From contig CM066916.1 in NCBI GenBank assembly GCA_033964015.1, forward strand, positions 16,408,501 to 16,472,500: a stretch of 64,000 bases of DNA. Direction: 5' to 3'. Shown here piece after piece: positions 1 through 11,159 of the stretch (the first letter of the stretch is position 1; every line of letters starts with the position of its first letter). The notes below the pieces were generated by a model. That model did not search any database, had not been told where the DNA came from, and saw only the letters and a program-made list of their open reading frames with translations. A program made the position numbers and the translations under genes. The DNA is from Scolanthus callimorphus. Lineage: Eukaryota; Cnidaria; Anthozoa; Actiniaria; Edwardsiidae.

Positions 1-3000
1 GTGAAATTTGGTCATCATAATAGAAAACTGGTCACCACTTTCTTCTCCCGAATTAATGCTGTTCACAACTAATTTTGAGAAGGACATTAAAAACCTACAG
101 ACTGGAAAGGTAAGTCGCCATCTGGATACTGGATTGAAATGTTTGCTCGGAAAACCTTAATTCTAGTCGCCATTGTTGTCCATATGTCGGACCCTTTAGC
201 ATACTGTAAATCAACTGTCTTTATTATCAAGTATACTGTCTAAACCGACCCATAAGGAGAGCGATTTATTGGAGGGCGAGCCAGCGGCTAACACATTGTC
301 CTCTATGAATGTAACGCAGTTCAATTGGCAGTTTGAGAATATAATATGCCAGGGTTGTAGAGTGTGTCCATGCTGGGTAGAGTTAATTACGTCCGTCAGT
401 TTATACAGGTTGATGGTTTGGTTTTTATTCACAGTGCAAAGCCAACCTGAAAAGATAGAAAAGAGTACTGAGATGGAGAACATTGTTGTAGAGACATGGT
501 CAGAAGAGCATCACTTAGCAAGTTTTGGGAATAGAGCGGAGTGTCTTAAAGCTTACAGCCGATTGCGTTTGGAGCGTTTACCCTAACAGTTCGCACGTTA
601 CGTTTGAAAGTTGCGTTGTGAGACAAAAAGTCGGACGTTTCCAAGGGCAACCGCCATGTGTATTTTTCACTGACCAATCAGAGAGGACAGAACTCTTTGG
701 TTCTCCATAGAAACGTCTCGTTTCATCCTAGAAACGCAACTTTCAAACGTTCAAACATAACGTGCGAATTGTTAGGGTAAAACGCTCAAACGCAATCGGC
801 TGTAACCGCTGTTTTGCGCTGCACATTTTCAAAACTTTCCTTGGTTTGGGGTTTCAAAGTTTTTCTGTTCCGCCGTCAGACCTCCTAAGCCAATCAGGTC
901 CTTGCCCTGTTTCGCCTAGTGCAGTCGACTGGCTTTCAGTCGTGACCCCAAGAAAACAAGACAGTCACTGTGCACTGTGTATATATGGGTTTACTTCTAA
1001 CTCTGATGGCTGTCTAAAGACCCCAACCAATGGCAACGAGTACTTAGCGCAAGTCTGATATTACTTTCAACACTCATCTGAAATCCACTCTTCTCAAACT
1101 CATTAATTCATCAAGTTTGAACAAAGAAAATGACAACCGCGGAGGAGGGTTTGATACCTGATCTTAATTTGCATAGATATTATTTTGATTCCTTCTTTTT
1201 CTCGACATTAAATCATTTGTTTGAGAAGCTATATCAAACACTAGATAGAGTTTCCCATCAGGAAGTCGGTTGAAAGTCGGTTGTCGGTTTAAAAAACTCT
1301 GCTTTGCCTTGTTTTTTCAACCCACTTCTCAGTGTTTGGAAATCCTGATGAAACACGCTCTCTGGTGTTTGATATATTACTTACTTGGTTTACAACTTGT
1401 CTCGGTTCAGTTAGGATTTTGTTTTCGGTGACAGCTAAATTATAAGGTAAAAGGCAAAGTACCAGTACCTTGTGAGTGCTTGTGTGATCTCTGCACTGCA
1501 AATACACCATGGCCTGACGTCCCACTTGGCAAGTGGATTGGAGTAAGGTGTGGCGGTGACAAATACCACAGGAAGCCATTCACATCAGAAAGAATGCATG
1601 AACTCAATGATGCCCTCTGGATCTCTGGAATTGTATATGATATTGCTATTTGGATTTAACCGTGGACAGAATTTTGTCCCGCCTTCAAAGGGAGACATGA
1701 TTTCAAAATACTGCAATTTTATTGCTGGAGAGTAGCGTTTAGTACATGCTCATTTAAAACGTAATAGCAACGTCTCGTTTGCCCTATAGAAACACAGCGT
1801 TCATGCTTTTGGGACACAATATTTCTGCATCCTCGCTTTAATGCAAATAGCAGTAAAATGCTGTGTATAATACAAACAAAACAGATTTTGTGAACTTTTT
1901 AAGGAAATAGGTAAAATTCAATAACCCGAGACCAGAATGGATGATAACTCAGCAAGTGTCAAGAATAAAACACTGGTTGTGTTCAAAACAGTAAACCAGC
2001 CAACCAATTTATGTTTTACCTTGCACTCCAGAGATGATATCTCCACCAGGGAAACTAACACAAGAAGATATGAACTTGACATCAGTCACATCTGGGACAG
2101 ATGATGACACTTCTGTTTTGGGGGAACATTTTGAGGAAAAAAAAGCCGTATTACTTTAATCAGTCTGCAAGTGCTGTATATCACAAGGAGAGGCAGGGCT
2201 TGGAATTAAGAGATAGTAATCATAGTCGCAATTTTACGCCGTAACTAACCAAATATATAGGCATAATCCACTAGGAGAACACTGTAGAAACTGAAAACAC
2301 AGTCATTATTTTACGCCTAAGTTTAAAAAGTTAAAGACGTAAAACGAAAATTATTAGGCGTATTTGTGCCTGCATCAGACGCAATTTCATTTGATGTGTT
2401 TGACATTGTCTGATATGAGATATCGTTTGCAAATGTGACTACTTCAACCAAGGCCACCAGACACATTTCCTTATAAATTGGCCAGATTTTATTGAATATC
2501 AGAATTACAATACATGCAACCTATTTCCACTGAAAAACACAAAGTCATGTCAACCTTTTACTTGAATAACTTTAGGACATTTTCTACACTATATTATTAT
2601 ATGGATGCCAGTGTTTTACCGGAAACTAAAACACTAGTATTTTCCATATCTTCCCGGATGTGCACGTTTGCAGTGTTGTTTTCCTGACTTCGTCTGCAGT
2701 GAAATCTCGCTTGCTCGGTCACACGAGTTTTAAGCCACAAAACTAAGCTTTGTTCTAGTTCTAAAGAGAAAAACCTCATTTCAACTATGGCAGGAGAAAG
2801 CGACAGCAACACAAAAAGGGAAATTATAGTTCTTAACGACACTGGAAATCAGAAAGATTGAGGATTTCACAAATAAACACTTTCGACTTTACCAAGTGAG
2901 TTGTTCAATTTGTAATATTTGCCGCTATGTCAATTCTAATCCATATAATAAAAAGAACATTACACGGTGGCTTGAAGTATGGATTTCATTTTCTTGTGTC

Positions 3001-6000
3001 AAAAGCAATATTTTACTCACTCGCTGCGCTTGTTCGTAAAATATCGTTCTTGCCACTTGAAAATAAAATCCATATCTTCGCGCCACCGTGTAATATCCTC
3101 TATATACACCCAAATATCTAAAGCCAGCAAAAATATTTTTATTGACAATTTGCAATTTGGGTGGTCTTGGTTGGGGCATGGAGTTATTATAATGCTGGAA
3201 TTCCATGGTTGGTGTAGCTGCACTAGAGCGGATTTCAGATGACCGTCGTGTTTGCAATTGGTTTGCTCTCTCATTGGCTGCTTATTTCTATCAACCAATC
3301 AAATTGCGAACTAATTACAAGCAAGGAATTACTAGCCAATTGGTTCGGCTCCTGATTGGCTGGGCAGGAAACCATTCAGCAGTAAGTTGTAATTACTCTT
3401 GTTTCTGATTGGCTAGTGATTGCACAATTGCGTTTACTTTCACAACGGTCATGTGAAATCCGCTCTATATGCATAATTAATTTACAGTGTGTCAAAAGGC
3501 TAATGAGCTCATACATTGTCCTGTAAATTTTTGGGATTTAACAATTTACATCACAAGTTTCAATGACACTATGGTCCTCAACTATGGAGTGAACTGAAGC
3601 AGTATAAGCATTATACCTGGATGTTCAAACTTGGCTGGAGTAAAAATCCTTATGCCACCTGCTTCACCAATTATCAGAGAGGGTGGCACACCTGGAACAC
3701 AAATGTACAAGAAACTGTTTTAAATCTTCAAGGTGTCATTTGGCTGGCGCTTTAGATGTCACAAACAGTACTGTACCATAAGTTAAATGTTTGGCATAAG
3801 TTAAATGTTTAACATCTTGAGCAGACAATTGTATCTAGACCTACATTTTCAGCTTGCCTTTGAAAGTTGTCATGTTCTTTCTTTACTAATTAATTTCACA
3901 GTAAAAATTAAAGGCAGTGGCAAGCAAAGTGGTAGCCACTATCAAACATGCTGAAAATTTCAAACAAGACACTCACTACAGGGATTACACACTCTAAAAC
4001 AATAATTATCTTCTTGGCCTATTGTATCAAGATTCCATAGAGACCAAAACCTATGATTGTAACCCCTAAAAGATACGGCAATCATCCCCAGCCCAAAAAT
4101 ATGGGAGTTCACCTTTTTTGGAGTCCTTGTCTGGACTGATATACAGTAATGATATTGCTTGTACCGTCATGGATGGTCTGAACACACTCACTAGCTCAAA
4201 TGATATGGTCACATCCATCTGCATGTAAAATAAACCAATGTCGCTGTGCATTCAATATGTACCAACAGTTGTATACAAACCAACTGAAGATATTTGTTTC
4301 AGGGATGCAAAATTAAAATATGACCAATCTCTCTCAAAACTGAAACACAGAAATTGTACGTCAAAATGATTATGCAAATTCATAGTTTAAAAAAAGGATA
4401 TTAACCTTTCTGCTTTTCCACAAGAGAACTAATCCTGCTCCAACAGCAACAGCAAGATATTCACCAAGAGAATCCACCCTCAACAGGTACTGGGGTCCAC
4501 TTACATCTGGATGTTCACAAGGGCTCTAAATGGAGGGGAAAGAAATGAAAAAGTCAGGCAAAAACTTCATAATAATTGGTAAACTATGTAGGTATGCTGT
4601 CTTTGGGTTTGGTGTGGTAGAAAGCTGAAAGGTGATAAGGATATAAAAAAATGCAACATTATGTTTGCAAAATACAGAATGCAACTTGTCACCTGCTATC
4701 TTACATCAGTACAGAATATATTGGGGACAAAAACTGAATTTGTCAGGAGAATCACATTTGTAGTAGAATTGGTTCACAGAACAAAGGGTGCTATTGAGTC
4801 TAGTTGGCACATTAGCATTAGAATGGCAATGTTGATAAACAGTGAATAGCGCTATAAAAGCCAGGATATTTCAGGATCTTCTATCTTTTAGGGTGTCCCA
4901 AGTATGTACTTACTTAACTTTCCCTCATTCATTTTAACCTCTGTAGATCTTGTACAGCTATGTCCTTAGCAGTGAATCCTAGAGATGTCATGGTGTCCCA
5001 CACCCTGAATTCTAACATTGGCCTCCCCTTATTACACATTGCTATGGCAACCAAGGACATGCCTCCCCCTGGATGGCATAGGAATGCAACTAATGTTGCC
5101 TCATCTAGAGACAAGGGGGAGGTCTCTCTCTGAAAGAAAACAAAAAGCTCTTTTTCATTTTTTCATGTAGAACAGCAAGCTATCAGATGAAGTTATAATG
5201 CACCAGTCAATGTACCCCCCCCCCCCAGAATGCGACTAGCAAGGTCATTGCGAAGCAATTTTCTATTTTTGACAAGCTATACATACCCGGGGAGCGAGGT
5301 ATTTCCATTGTTTTGCTGCGATTTATGTCCCAGGGGAGCAGTGCATGTGACTTTTTTGAGGAACTGGTGAGGGCCAGAATTGGCTTTGTAAGCAAAAAGA
5401 GAGCATTATTTTTGCGAAAATAGCTGCACGGAAACCCCAAACTGTCCCCGGGGTTTATGTATCAGTCAATTCCAGCGGTGACCACCCGTCACGGGTTTAC
5501 AGAGACCTTAAGTAGCCGGCGGAGCTCTGGCGGTCGCCGACTTGTTCTGACAGCACTGTATGTTGATTAAATTAACCTCTCACACGTTCCTGAATCCCCC
5601 TACCGGTGTTTCAGCAAAACAGGAATACATAGATAGGAGAGCAAACGTCTAGTGTTAACATTATGCCAACGATAAATGATTGGTAGAATATTAACTTGAT
5701 CGCAATCTTTTCACACAAGAGAGTATTGACTTTTTTTGGTTTATTTTATTTTTCTATTTACGTGCGCGGTATCCCTTTTGAACTCCAAGTGTGCCGGTCA
5801 AATAACGCGGCGCATGGAGCAATCGCTAGATCCAATAGAGAAACATAATGTATCAGTTAATTCCAGCGGTGACCATCCCCGCGAATGGCCTAGGAATGTC
5901 ACTTTATATTTATATTTTGTCTCACTTTCAGTGAAATGAGAACTCGTTCAAAGACGAGAAAATTAAAGTACATTTAAAAACGAATTGTAGATGCTCGGAC

Positions 6001-9000
6001 AGTATAAATTGAGTTGAAGTTTAGTTTAGTTTAGTTTAGTTTATTAGATTTGCCCGAGGGCCGGGAAATCCTCACAGAGCGAGGCTCCAATTACAAGGTT
6101 CCCTTGGTCAGTGTGATGGGTTAGTAAGTTGTAAGCCCTGCACTGAGGATAGGCAACTTCCGACGTCCCCGTGGTTCTTTAACGTCCCTCTGGTTCAGGT
6201 TAGTGTAGTGTATGTGAGAGACGGGACCTAAGGTTTAACGTCCTTATCCGAGAAGACGCGAAGGTCTAACCATTTGCAGATATTAGAGCAAAGGCAGCAC
6301 CTTCTCCTCAATTATAGAAAAGACCCTGAGTGTTGGCCCGGCCTGGGTTTGAACTCCCAACCTCCCGCACATAAGCCCGGCGCTCTACCACTGCGCTAAC
6401 CGGTCGTCGGTCAAGTTTTTGTTGTGAAGCTTTGTCACGCAGAGTTACCGTCTTTTTCTCGTCCCAGGGGTGGGCATTTTTCCGCTTTTTGTGTTCCCCT
6501 CCATGGGGTATTCTGCATTTGTGACCCTGCATGGGAAAACGTATAATAACAACTTTCCGTTTTTTGGGCCAAAACGAACGGGTAGCAAACGACTTTTTCA
6601 GTCGTTCAAACGAGTTTTGCAGCCGTTCAAACGTCTTGCATAAACGACCAAACGGGATTTTTGAACGACCGAACGGGAATTTTAAACGAGCGAACGGGAA
6701 TTTCAAACGAGCGAACGGCTCTTTAAATAAGTGAACGAGTTTACGAAACAAGCCCTGCTTACGAACGAGCGCCGAGTAAATTACGAAAAGCATCGGATAG
6801 AGTACTGCTGAAACCCGGTCCCCTGAAAACGATCTGCCATTAGAGCGTGCAATGGCATAAAACAGCGCCTTTAAAACAACAATCAGGACATCGCGAAATA
6901 AAAATGAACAGGGCTTTGCAAAATGACATCAAGAATAATGCTCTCAAAGTGAGAGATTATAGTAAGAATTTCATGTATGCGGGTAGATCTTACGATGCAA
7001 AAATAACAATACCCACGTGCGAATGCTAGTGACACGCGGGCGTGAATGTCGAACCGCAACACGCGCTGTCAAGTTTACTTCCCGCTCTCCAAATAAACAA
7101 ATAATGAGAGCATGAAAAATAGTTATTGTAAACTACAAAGAGACAAGATTCCAAGAACTACTACGGTATTTACAGTATAGGCCTCCAGAACAAGCAGTGT
7201 GAAATTGGCGCAGCCTGAAACTGATGGCATTCATTGTCAAGCGCAGAAAGTAAACAAAAAGTTCGTGTAAAACTTACCCGACGTCTCAGTCGATTTCACG
7301 GCATTCCAATTCCTGTTTCAAGGTTCAGAAATACTAACAATGCACTATGCATGATTTTTATCCCTTCAAAGTACAGTTTGAGTGCGATTTGCAGTACTGA
7401 GCACGACAGAACTTCTAGCCGCCCAGAGGACAAGACGTGTTTGTGATACACACTAATTACATATTCATTAAACTGGTTCGCACTTTTTATTCATCTCTCA
7501 ATTCTTTTGTTTCCTTTGTTCTTCTCTCGTTCTTTCTTCTTTTTCTTTCTATCCACAAAGCAGAGACTCAACTGCATTTCTTTTGGAATGCAAAAGGGAA
7601 GCATTTTCGATAAACAACCGAAAAATAAAAGTGAACAACAACAAATTCATAAGATACATTGCGTCGCGTCGCGCCACGCCGCGACATTTTACTTCACGGA
7701 AAAGCACAGAAAGCGCGTTTCAAGATGAAAGATCGAACATGACTCAAAATACATTTTTCCATTGAGCACCTATTTCCAAGATATAACAAATTCGGGAGAT
7801 TTTACTTGAATACAGACAGCCCAGGAGATGACGTAAAAAAAACCGGGTAATCTAGGAGTATTTTAATCAGAACATAAAGATTTTGCATGTTTTTCTTCAC
7901 TTTGCATTGAATTGCTTTTGCTATCCATCGTACGCCACTCGTTTTCCGACAAAACTACGAACGCATTGAAATAAACGACTTTACTTCTCGTTCAAACGTT
8001 ATCGAAAATTTTAAAAACGACTTTGCGTTCCGTTTGAACGGCTTTTGAATTAGCATAAATGACTTTTAAAGTCGTTCAAACAACTTTGAAGTTAATGAGC
8101 ACGACTTTTTCAGCCGTGCAAACGACTTTTCAGGTCGTTTGAACGGGTACCGAACGACTTAAGGCAAAAAACGGAAAGTCGTTATTATACGTTTTCCCAT
8201 GCAGGGTCACATTTTTGCTAGCCCGGGGGTGGGGAATTTTCAGTTTTATTTTTAGAAATGACCAAAAGCCTGGGGGAGGCATGGTCACCACTGGAATTGA
8301 CTGATACATTACATTGACTGGTGCATAACAAGACCATATGCAATTGAAGATTACTGTTAGTATTACTGGTCTAGCCTAGCCTGACCAGCTCTCTGTGGGT
8401 TTTTATTATGAAATGACTTGATAGCAAGGAATATCAGGTCCTCAAAAGGGAGGAGGGGGGATGGAATTATACACAATGTTTTGTCCCGTCATTTGCACTG
8501 GTTTTGTGCCACTGGATGTGAATAAAATCCCAGCCACGCACACTTGAACCATTTGCCAGAAAAAATGCACACTAAAAATGGTTGTAAAACAAGGCCATCT
8601 GGGAACAAGATTTGCACTGAGTGAAGATGACTTTAATGGTGATCAAAACCAGATCATGAAGACTAATTGATCTTATATAATTTAGATTACTTCTTTGATT
8701 TAATCAAAGAAGTAATCTAAATTATATAAGATCAATTAGTCTTCATGATCTGGTTTAGTTAAATTTGTGTATCTTTGCTCGTCATTTCCAAGATGAATGA
8801 ATGCGTCCATCTAATAGTGAATATGCTAACTCTCCCGCATTGTAGTTTTTGAAAGTTATTTCACAGTGAAAATACATTTTTTGGCTCCCAAACACCCCAT
8901 ATCCCGTATTTTGAAGGTCGGCATTTCTGCAATCTCTCGCTTGTACCATCTTACCTTCAACATGTGCACCTCGATCTTTCTATCAGAATACTCCAGCGCG

Positions 9001-9074
9001 GCAAACAAACCGCTGGTGTTACAAGCCACAATCTGACGGATAATTTGACGGCACTTGAGCGTTTGGAACCACAT
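1..9074 (-). CDS. Multi-exon gene, unidentified beta-propeller-like protein (5' part, 379 codons)
   Basis: Nine exons read on the minus strand: 8955-9074 (start ATG at 9074), 4939-5129, 4406-4523, 4113-4218, 3617-3691, 2020-2112, 1469-1624, 237-446 and 1-68, continuing off the left edge. Every junction has GT..AG and the phases agree throughout (0,2,0,1,1,1,1,1), with no stop in 1137 nt, which is hard to get by chance. The protein begins MWFQTLKCRQ and has short strand-like blocks such as EYLAVAVGAGLVLLWKS, EAGGIRIF, DVNGFLWYL and NVLAAGSPSNKSLSLWV. These resemble beta-propeller (WD40-like) blades, but canonical WD dipeptides are scarce and I do not recognise the family. No signal peptide or membrane segment is evident. 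The 3825-nt first intron is packed with nested transposons. The donor of exon 2 (GTTAAA) is weak. The exons are well supported; the fold assignment is inference. Confidence 0.72.
553..805. repeat. MITE with ~70-bp terminal inverted repeats
   Basis: The left arm starts TTACAGCCGATTGCGTTTG (553) and the right arm ends with its inverse, CGCAATCGGCTGTAA (805). The arms match over about 70 bp with a few indels. It has no coding capacity and lies in intron 7 of the minus-strand gene. No clear target duplication was found. Confidence 0.8.
1229..1377. repeat. Foldback MITE, family shared with 36.3 kb
   Basis: Imperfect inverted arms carry ATATCAAACAC and TCATCAGGA blocks around a short centre. The same blocks and the neighbouring TTTCCAAACAC motif recur at 36299-36432, so this is a dispersed family. 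It lies in intron 7 of the beta-propeller-like gene. Confidence 0.6.
2954..3100. repeat. Small MITE with ATTACACGGTGGC inverted ends
   Basis: The ends are GAACATTACACGGTGGC and GCCACCGTGTAATATCC. A related element with ATTACATGGCCG ends lies at 60594-60692. It is within intron 5 of the minus-strand gene. Confidence 0.65.
3224..3467. repeat. Tc1/mariner-type MITE (GAGCGGATTTCA ends, TA flanks)
   Basis: TAGAGCGGATTTCAGATGAC at the left is mirrored by GTGAAATCCGCTCTA at the right, with TA at both borders, as expected for the TA target duplication of Tc1/mariner elements. The interior has several CCAATCA/TGATTGG boxes. A shorter relative with GAGCAGATTTCGTATG ends is at 45837-46015. Confidence 0.75.
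4053..4112. repeat. Fragment of the hAT-like MITE family seen at 15.2 kb
   Basis: The segment containing CCCCTAAAAGATACGGCAAT and AAATATGGGAGT matches the right half of the 15180-15651 element. It ends exactly at the donor of exon 4 (4113-4218) of the minus-strand gene, so that splice site abuts transposon-derived sequence. Confidence 0.6.
6018..6412 (-). repeat. tRNA-derived SINE
   Basis: On the minus strand it begins with a tRNA-like head: A box TAGCGCAGTGG (about 6390-6400) and B box GAGTTCAAACC (6346-6356). It then has a body of about 300 bp and ends in a CTAAA-type tail (TTTAG repeats at 6018-6047 on the plus strand). A second copy with the same body lies at 38753-39152. Confidence 0.8.
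6521..8210. mobile_element. Non-autonomous DNA element with long subterminal CGTTC-rich arms
   Basis: The ends are GTGACCCTGCATGGGAAAAC and its exact inverse GTTTTCCCATGCAGGGTCAC. Both arms continue into clusters of AACG/CGTT motifs (cgttcaaacg and variants) over about 200 bp, a pattern typical of transposase subterminal binding sites. The flanks share ATTT. No long ORF is present. Confidence 0.7.
8646..8756. repeat. Perfect 55-bp inverted repeat with 1-nt spacer
   Basis: The arm 8646-8700 is the exact reverse complement of 8702-8756, with a single base at 8701 between them. It lies in intron 1 of the minus-strand gene, 0.2 kb from exon 1. It could be a recent foldback, a hairpin RNA source or an assembly artefact. 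Confidence 0.9.
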
Positions 9075-9180
9075 CACTCCTGTCCTTCAATTTAGCCAGA
9101 TAAAGGTCTCACAAATCCCATCCAGTCAATGAAATACGTGCTTACATCTTGCATGTTTTTGTTCCAATCCTCTTCCAACC

Positions 9181-9191
9181 AAGATGGCGGC
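9181..9191 (+). promoter_or_regulatory. YY1-type motif AAGATGGCGGC
   Basis: A perfect YY1 consensus lies about 110 bp upstream of the ATG at 9074 and in reverse orientation to that gene. Such motifs are common near transcription start sites of TATA-less animal genes. I see no TATA box here. Its role as the core promoter of the minus-strand gene is inferred from position. Confidence 0.45.
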
Positions 9192-9250
9192 TTTCAAAGC
9201 GTGAGTAACCAGGCCTGGAAGGGACAGCACAGGGCTCCCAAAAGTTTTAC

Positions 9251-9763
9251 AGTGAGGGCACTCGAACCGTGAACGGTCCGGTCTTTTTCAGATGTTTTTT
9301 CTGCATTCTTTCTGCATTTTTTCTGCATTCTTTTTGGGGCGGCCAATCACAAGCGACTTCAGTTTGTCGGCTCGACATAATTTTGACATTTTTCAGACAT
9401 TTTTTTAGACATTTTTCAGGCATTTGTTCTTCTGATTTGTGTCCGCGAAAGAGCTGAAATATTGTGGTCTGTACAAGAATACTTCGAAATGCAGGACTCA
9501 ACAGTCTTCGCATTGAAAGGACAAAACATGAATTAGACAGTTTACGCCTGTTTTCAAAGCGCCGGGACTCAATCAAAACAACATCTGGAAATCATATCGT
9601 TCGCGCACAACAAGTGTTTCCCAGCGTCTTCGTAATTCATTCTTTCTTCCTCGAATTTCAGGAAGTTTTTTCTATAACATTTACATAACAAATCGGTAAA
9701 TGCATTTCTAAGACGGATTCATGTATTATTTTGAGACTTGAGGCATAGTGCGGCCTTTTGACC
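9251..9763 (+). repeat. Left terminal inverted repeat (outer part)
   Basis: Matches the inverse of about 15928-16440. The outermost bases contain a small palindrome (CCGTGAACGG) and a run of TTCTGCATT repeats. The match resumes at about 11172-11580 after the Helentron-like insertion and a partial 159-bp tandem duplication. Confidence 0.88.
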
Positions 9764-9879
9764 TGTACAAAGCGCACACGTCCGTACTATCACACACAAA
9801 TTGTCGAACTCTAAAATAGGAAAATTGTCAACAGCACTCTTGTTGATAGAGCTTTAGTTGCAAAGAACGAAAATAAATC

Positions 9880-11159
9880 TAATATATAGATTTAGCCACT
9901 GGCTAAAAGCGGAGCTCCTGGTTATAAAATTTTCTATGTGAATGAAAGGGATTCCCATGTGTACATGGTTTATATGGTTGCTGTAGAGTCTTCCCTTCAC
10001 GAGATATTAATTTTTCAAGCATAAATGACGTCATCGATGACGTCATATTACGTGACCACTTCATTTCGCTCATCTGGTGGTCTAGACTACACTACCCAAG
10101 TTTGGCTGTTTTAGAGTCTTCCCTTCACGTGATATTCATTTTTTAAGCATAGATGACGTCATCGATGACGTCATATCACGTGACCACTTTATTTTGCTCA
10201 TCTGGTGGCCTAGACTACACTACCCAAGTTTTGTTGTCTTAGAGTCTTTCCTTCACGAGATAATGATTTTTCAAGCATAGATGACGTCATCGATGACGTC
10301 ATATCACGTGACCACCTCATTTCGCTCATCTGGTGGCCTAGACTACACTACCCAAGTTTTGTTGTCTTAGAGTCTTTCCTTCACGAGATATTGATTTTTC
10401 AAGCATAGATGACGTCATCGATGACGTCATATCACGTGACCACCTCATTTCGCTCATCTGGTGGCCTAGACTACACTACCCAAGTTTGGTTGTTTTAGAG
10501 TCTTTCCTTCACGAGATATTGATTTTTCAAGCATAGATGACGTCATCGATGACGTCACATCACGTGACCACTTCATTTCGCTCATCTGGTGGCCTAGACT
10601 ACACTACCCAAGTTTGGTTGTTTTAGAGTCTTCCCTTCACGAGATATTCATTTTTCAATCACTGATGACGTCATCGATGACGTCACATCACGTGTCCGGG
10701 TTGCACCACCCCCCTTGTGGCATAGACAAAATATCCCAAGTATGGTTGTCTTAGCATGTTCCCTTGAGGAGATATGATTTCTTCTTTGTATACCACAGGG
10801 TTCCCATGTGTACACGGAAGGACGGACGACGGACGACGGACGGACGGACGGCGTACGCTATAGGTTTAATACCAGAAAATAAAGAAAAAATCATATCTCC
10901 CGAAGGGTAGCTTCTTTAGAAGCCAAACTTGGACAAAGTTTCAAAGACCATAAGAGGAACTCTACACCAAGGTCACATGCCCTTACGTCATCAATGACGT
11001 CATCAAATGATCCATAATGCCCGTGACGTTCAAAAATCATCAAAATGATCCATAATGCCCGTGACGTTCAAAAATCAACTCGATAGTATACTAGACGTTT
11101 TTTCCTTAGGTATGGTGCTCCGCTTGCGCGGGCCTTCGGCCCGCGCAGGAGCTCCGCTA
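9880..11159. mobile_element. Helentron/HINE-like non-autonomous element with central tandem repeats
   Basis: Near the ends are GCGGAGCTCC and GGAGCTCCGC. A subterminal hairpin (TTTAGCCACTGGCTAAA, 9891-9907) lies at one end and a strong one (TGCGCGGGCC-TTC-GGCCCGCGCA, 11125-11147) at the other. Between them are a central tandem array and a GACG-type microsatellite (10816-10853). This layout (subterminal inverted repeats, central tandem repeats, microsatellite, terminal hairpin) is that of Helentron-associated elements such as DINE-1 and the bivalve pearl elements. Comparison with the adjacent duplicate of the TIR (AAATCT / TAAATTTG) shows an inserted segment. Class assignment is inference. Related pieces are at 45.5 and 48.8 kb. 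Confidence 0.6.
9975..10742. repeat. Six-unit 128-bp tandem array carrying paired CRE palindromes
   Basis: The palindrome TGACGTCATCGATGACGTCA starts at 10026, 10154, 10282, 10410, 10538 and 10666, an exact 128-bp spacing. Each unit except the last also has TCACGTGA or CACGTG just downstream. The unit body contains CTCATCTGGTGGCCTAGACT. Confidence 0.92.

Larger units (their letters stand above)
5198..8326. mobile_element. Nested composite of inverted-repeat elements in intron 1
   Basis: ATGCACCAGTCAATGTA near 5198 is mirrored by TACATTGACTGGTGCAT ending near 8326. A second motif, TATCAGTCAATTCCAGCGGT, occurs at about 5460 and 5850 and inverted at about 8295. Inside are a poly-C run (5215-5227), a SINE (6018-6412) and a 1.69-kb element (6521-8210). 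I see no transposase ORF. The layering implies at least three successive insertions. The outer target duplication is not clear. Confidence 0.55.

Noticed and set aside
1..9074. Naming the beta-propeller-like protein (tried Lgl/tomosyn, PALB2, Kaptin, KNTC1, WDR75 types)
   Set aside because: No convincing motif correspondence with any of them.
9247..9688. ORFs duplicated at 9.3 kb and 16.1 kb
   Set aside because: They fall in the transposon inverted repeats, where both copies are equally open; no domain and no third-position signal that I could see.
9975..10742. CRISPR-like array
   Set aside because: The units are 128 bp with no short-repeat/unique-spacer structure; this is a tandem array inside a eukaryotic transposon.
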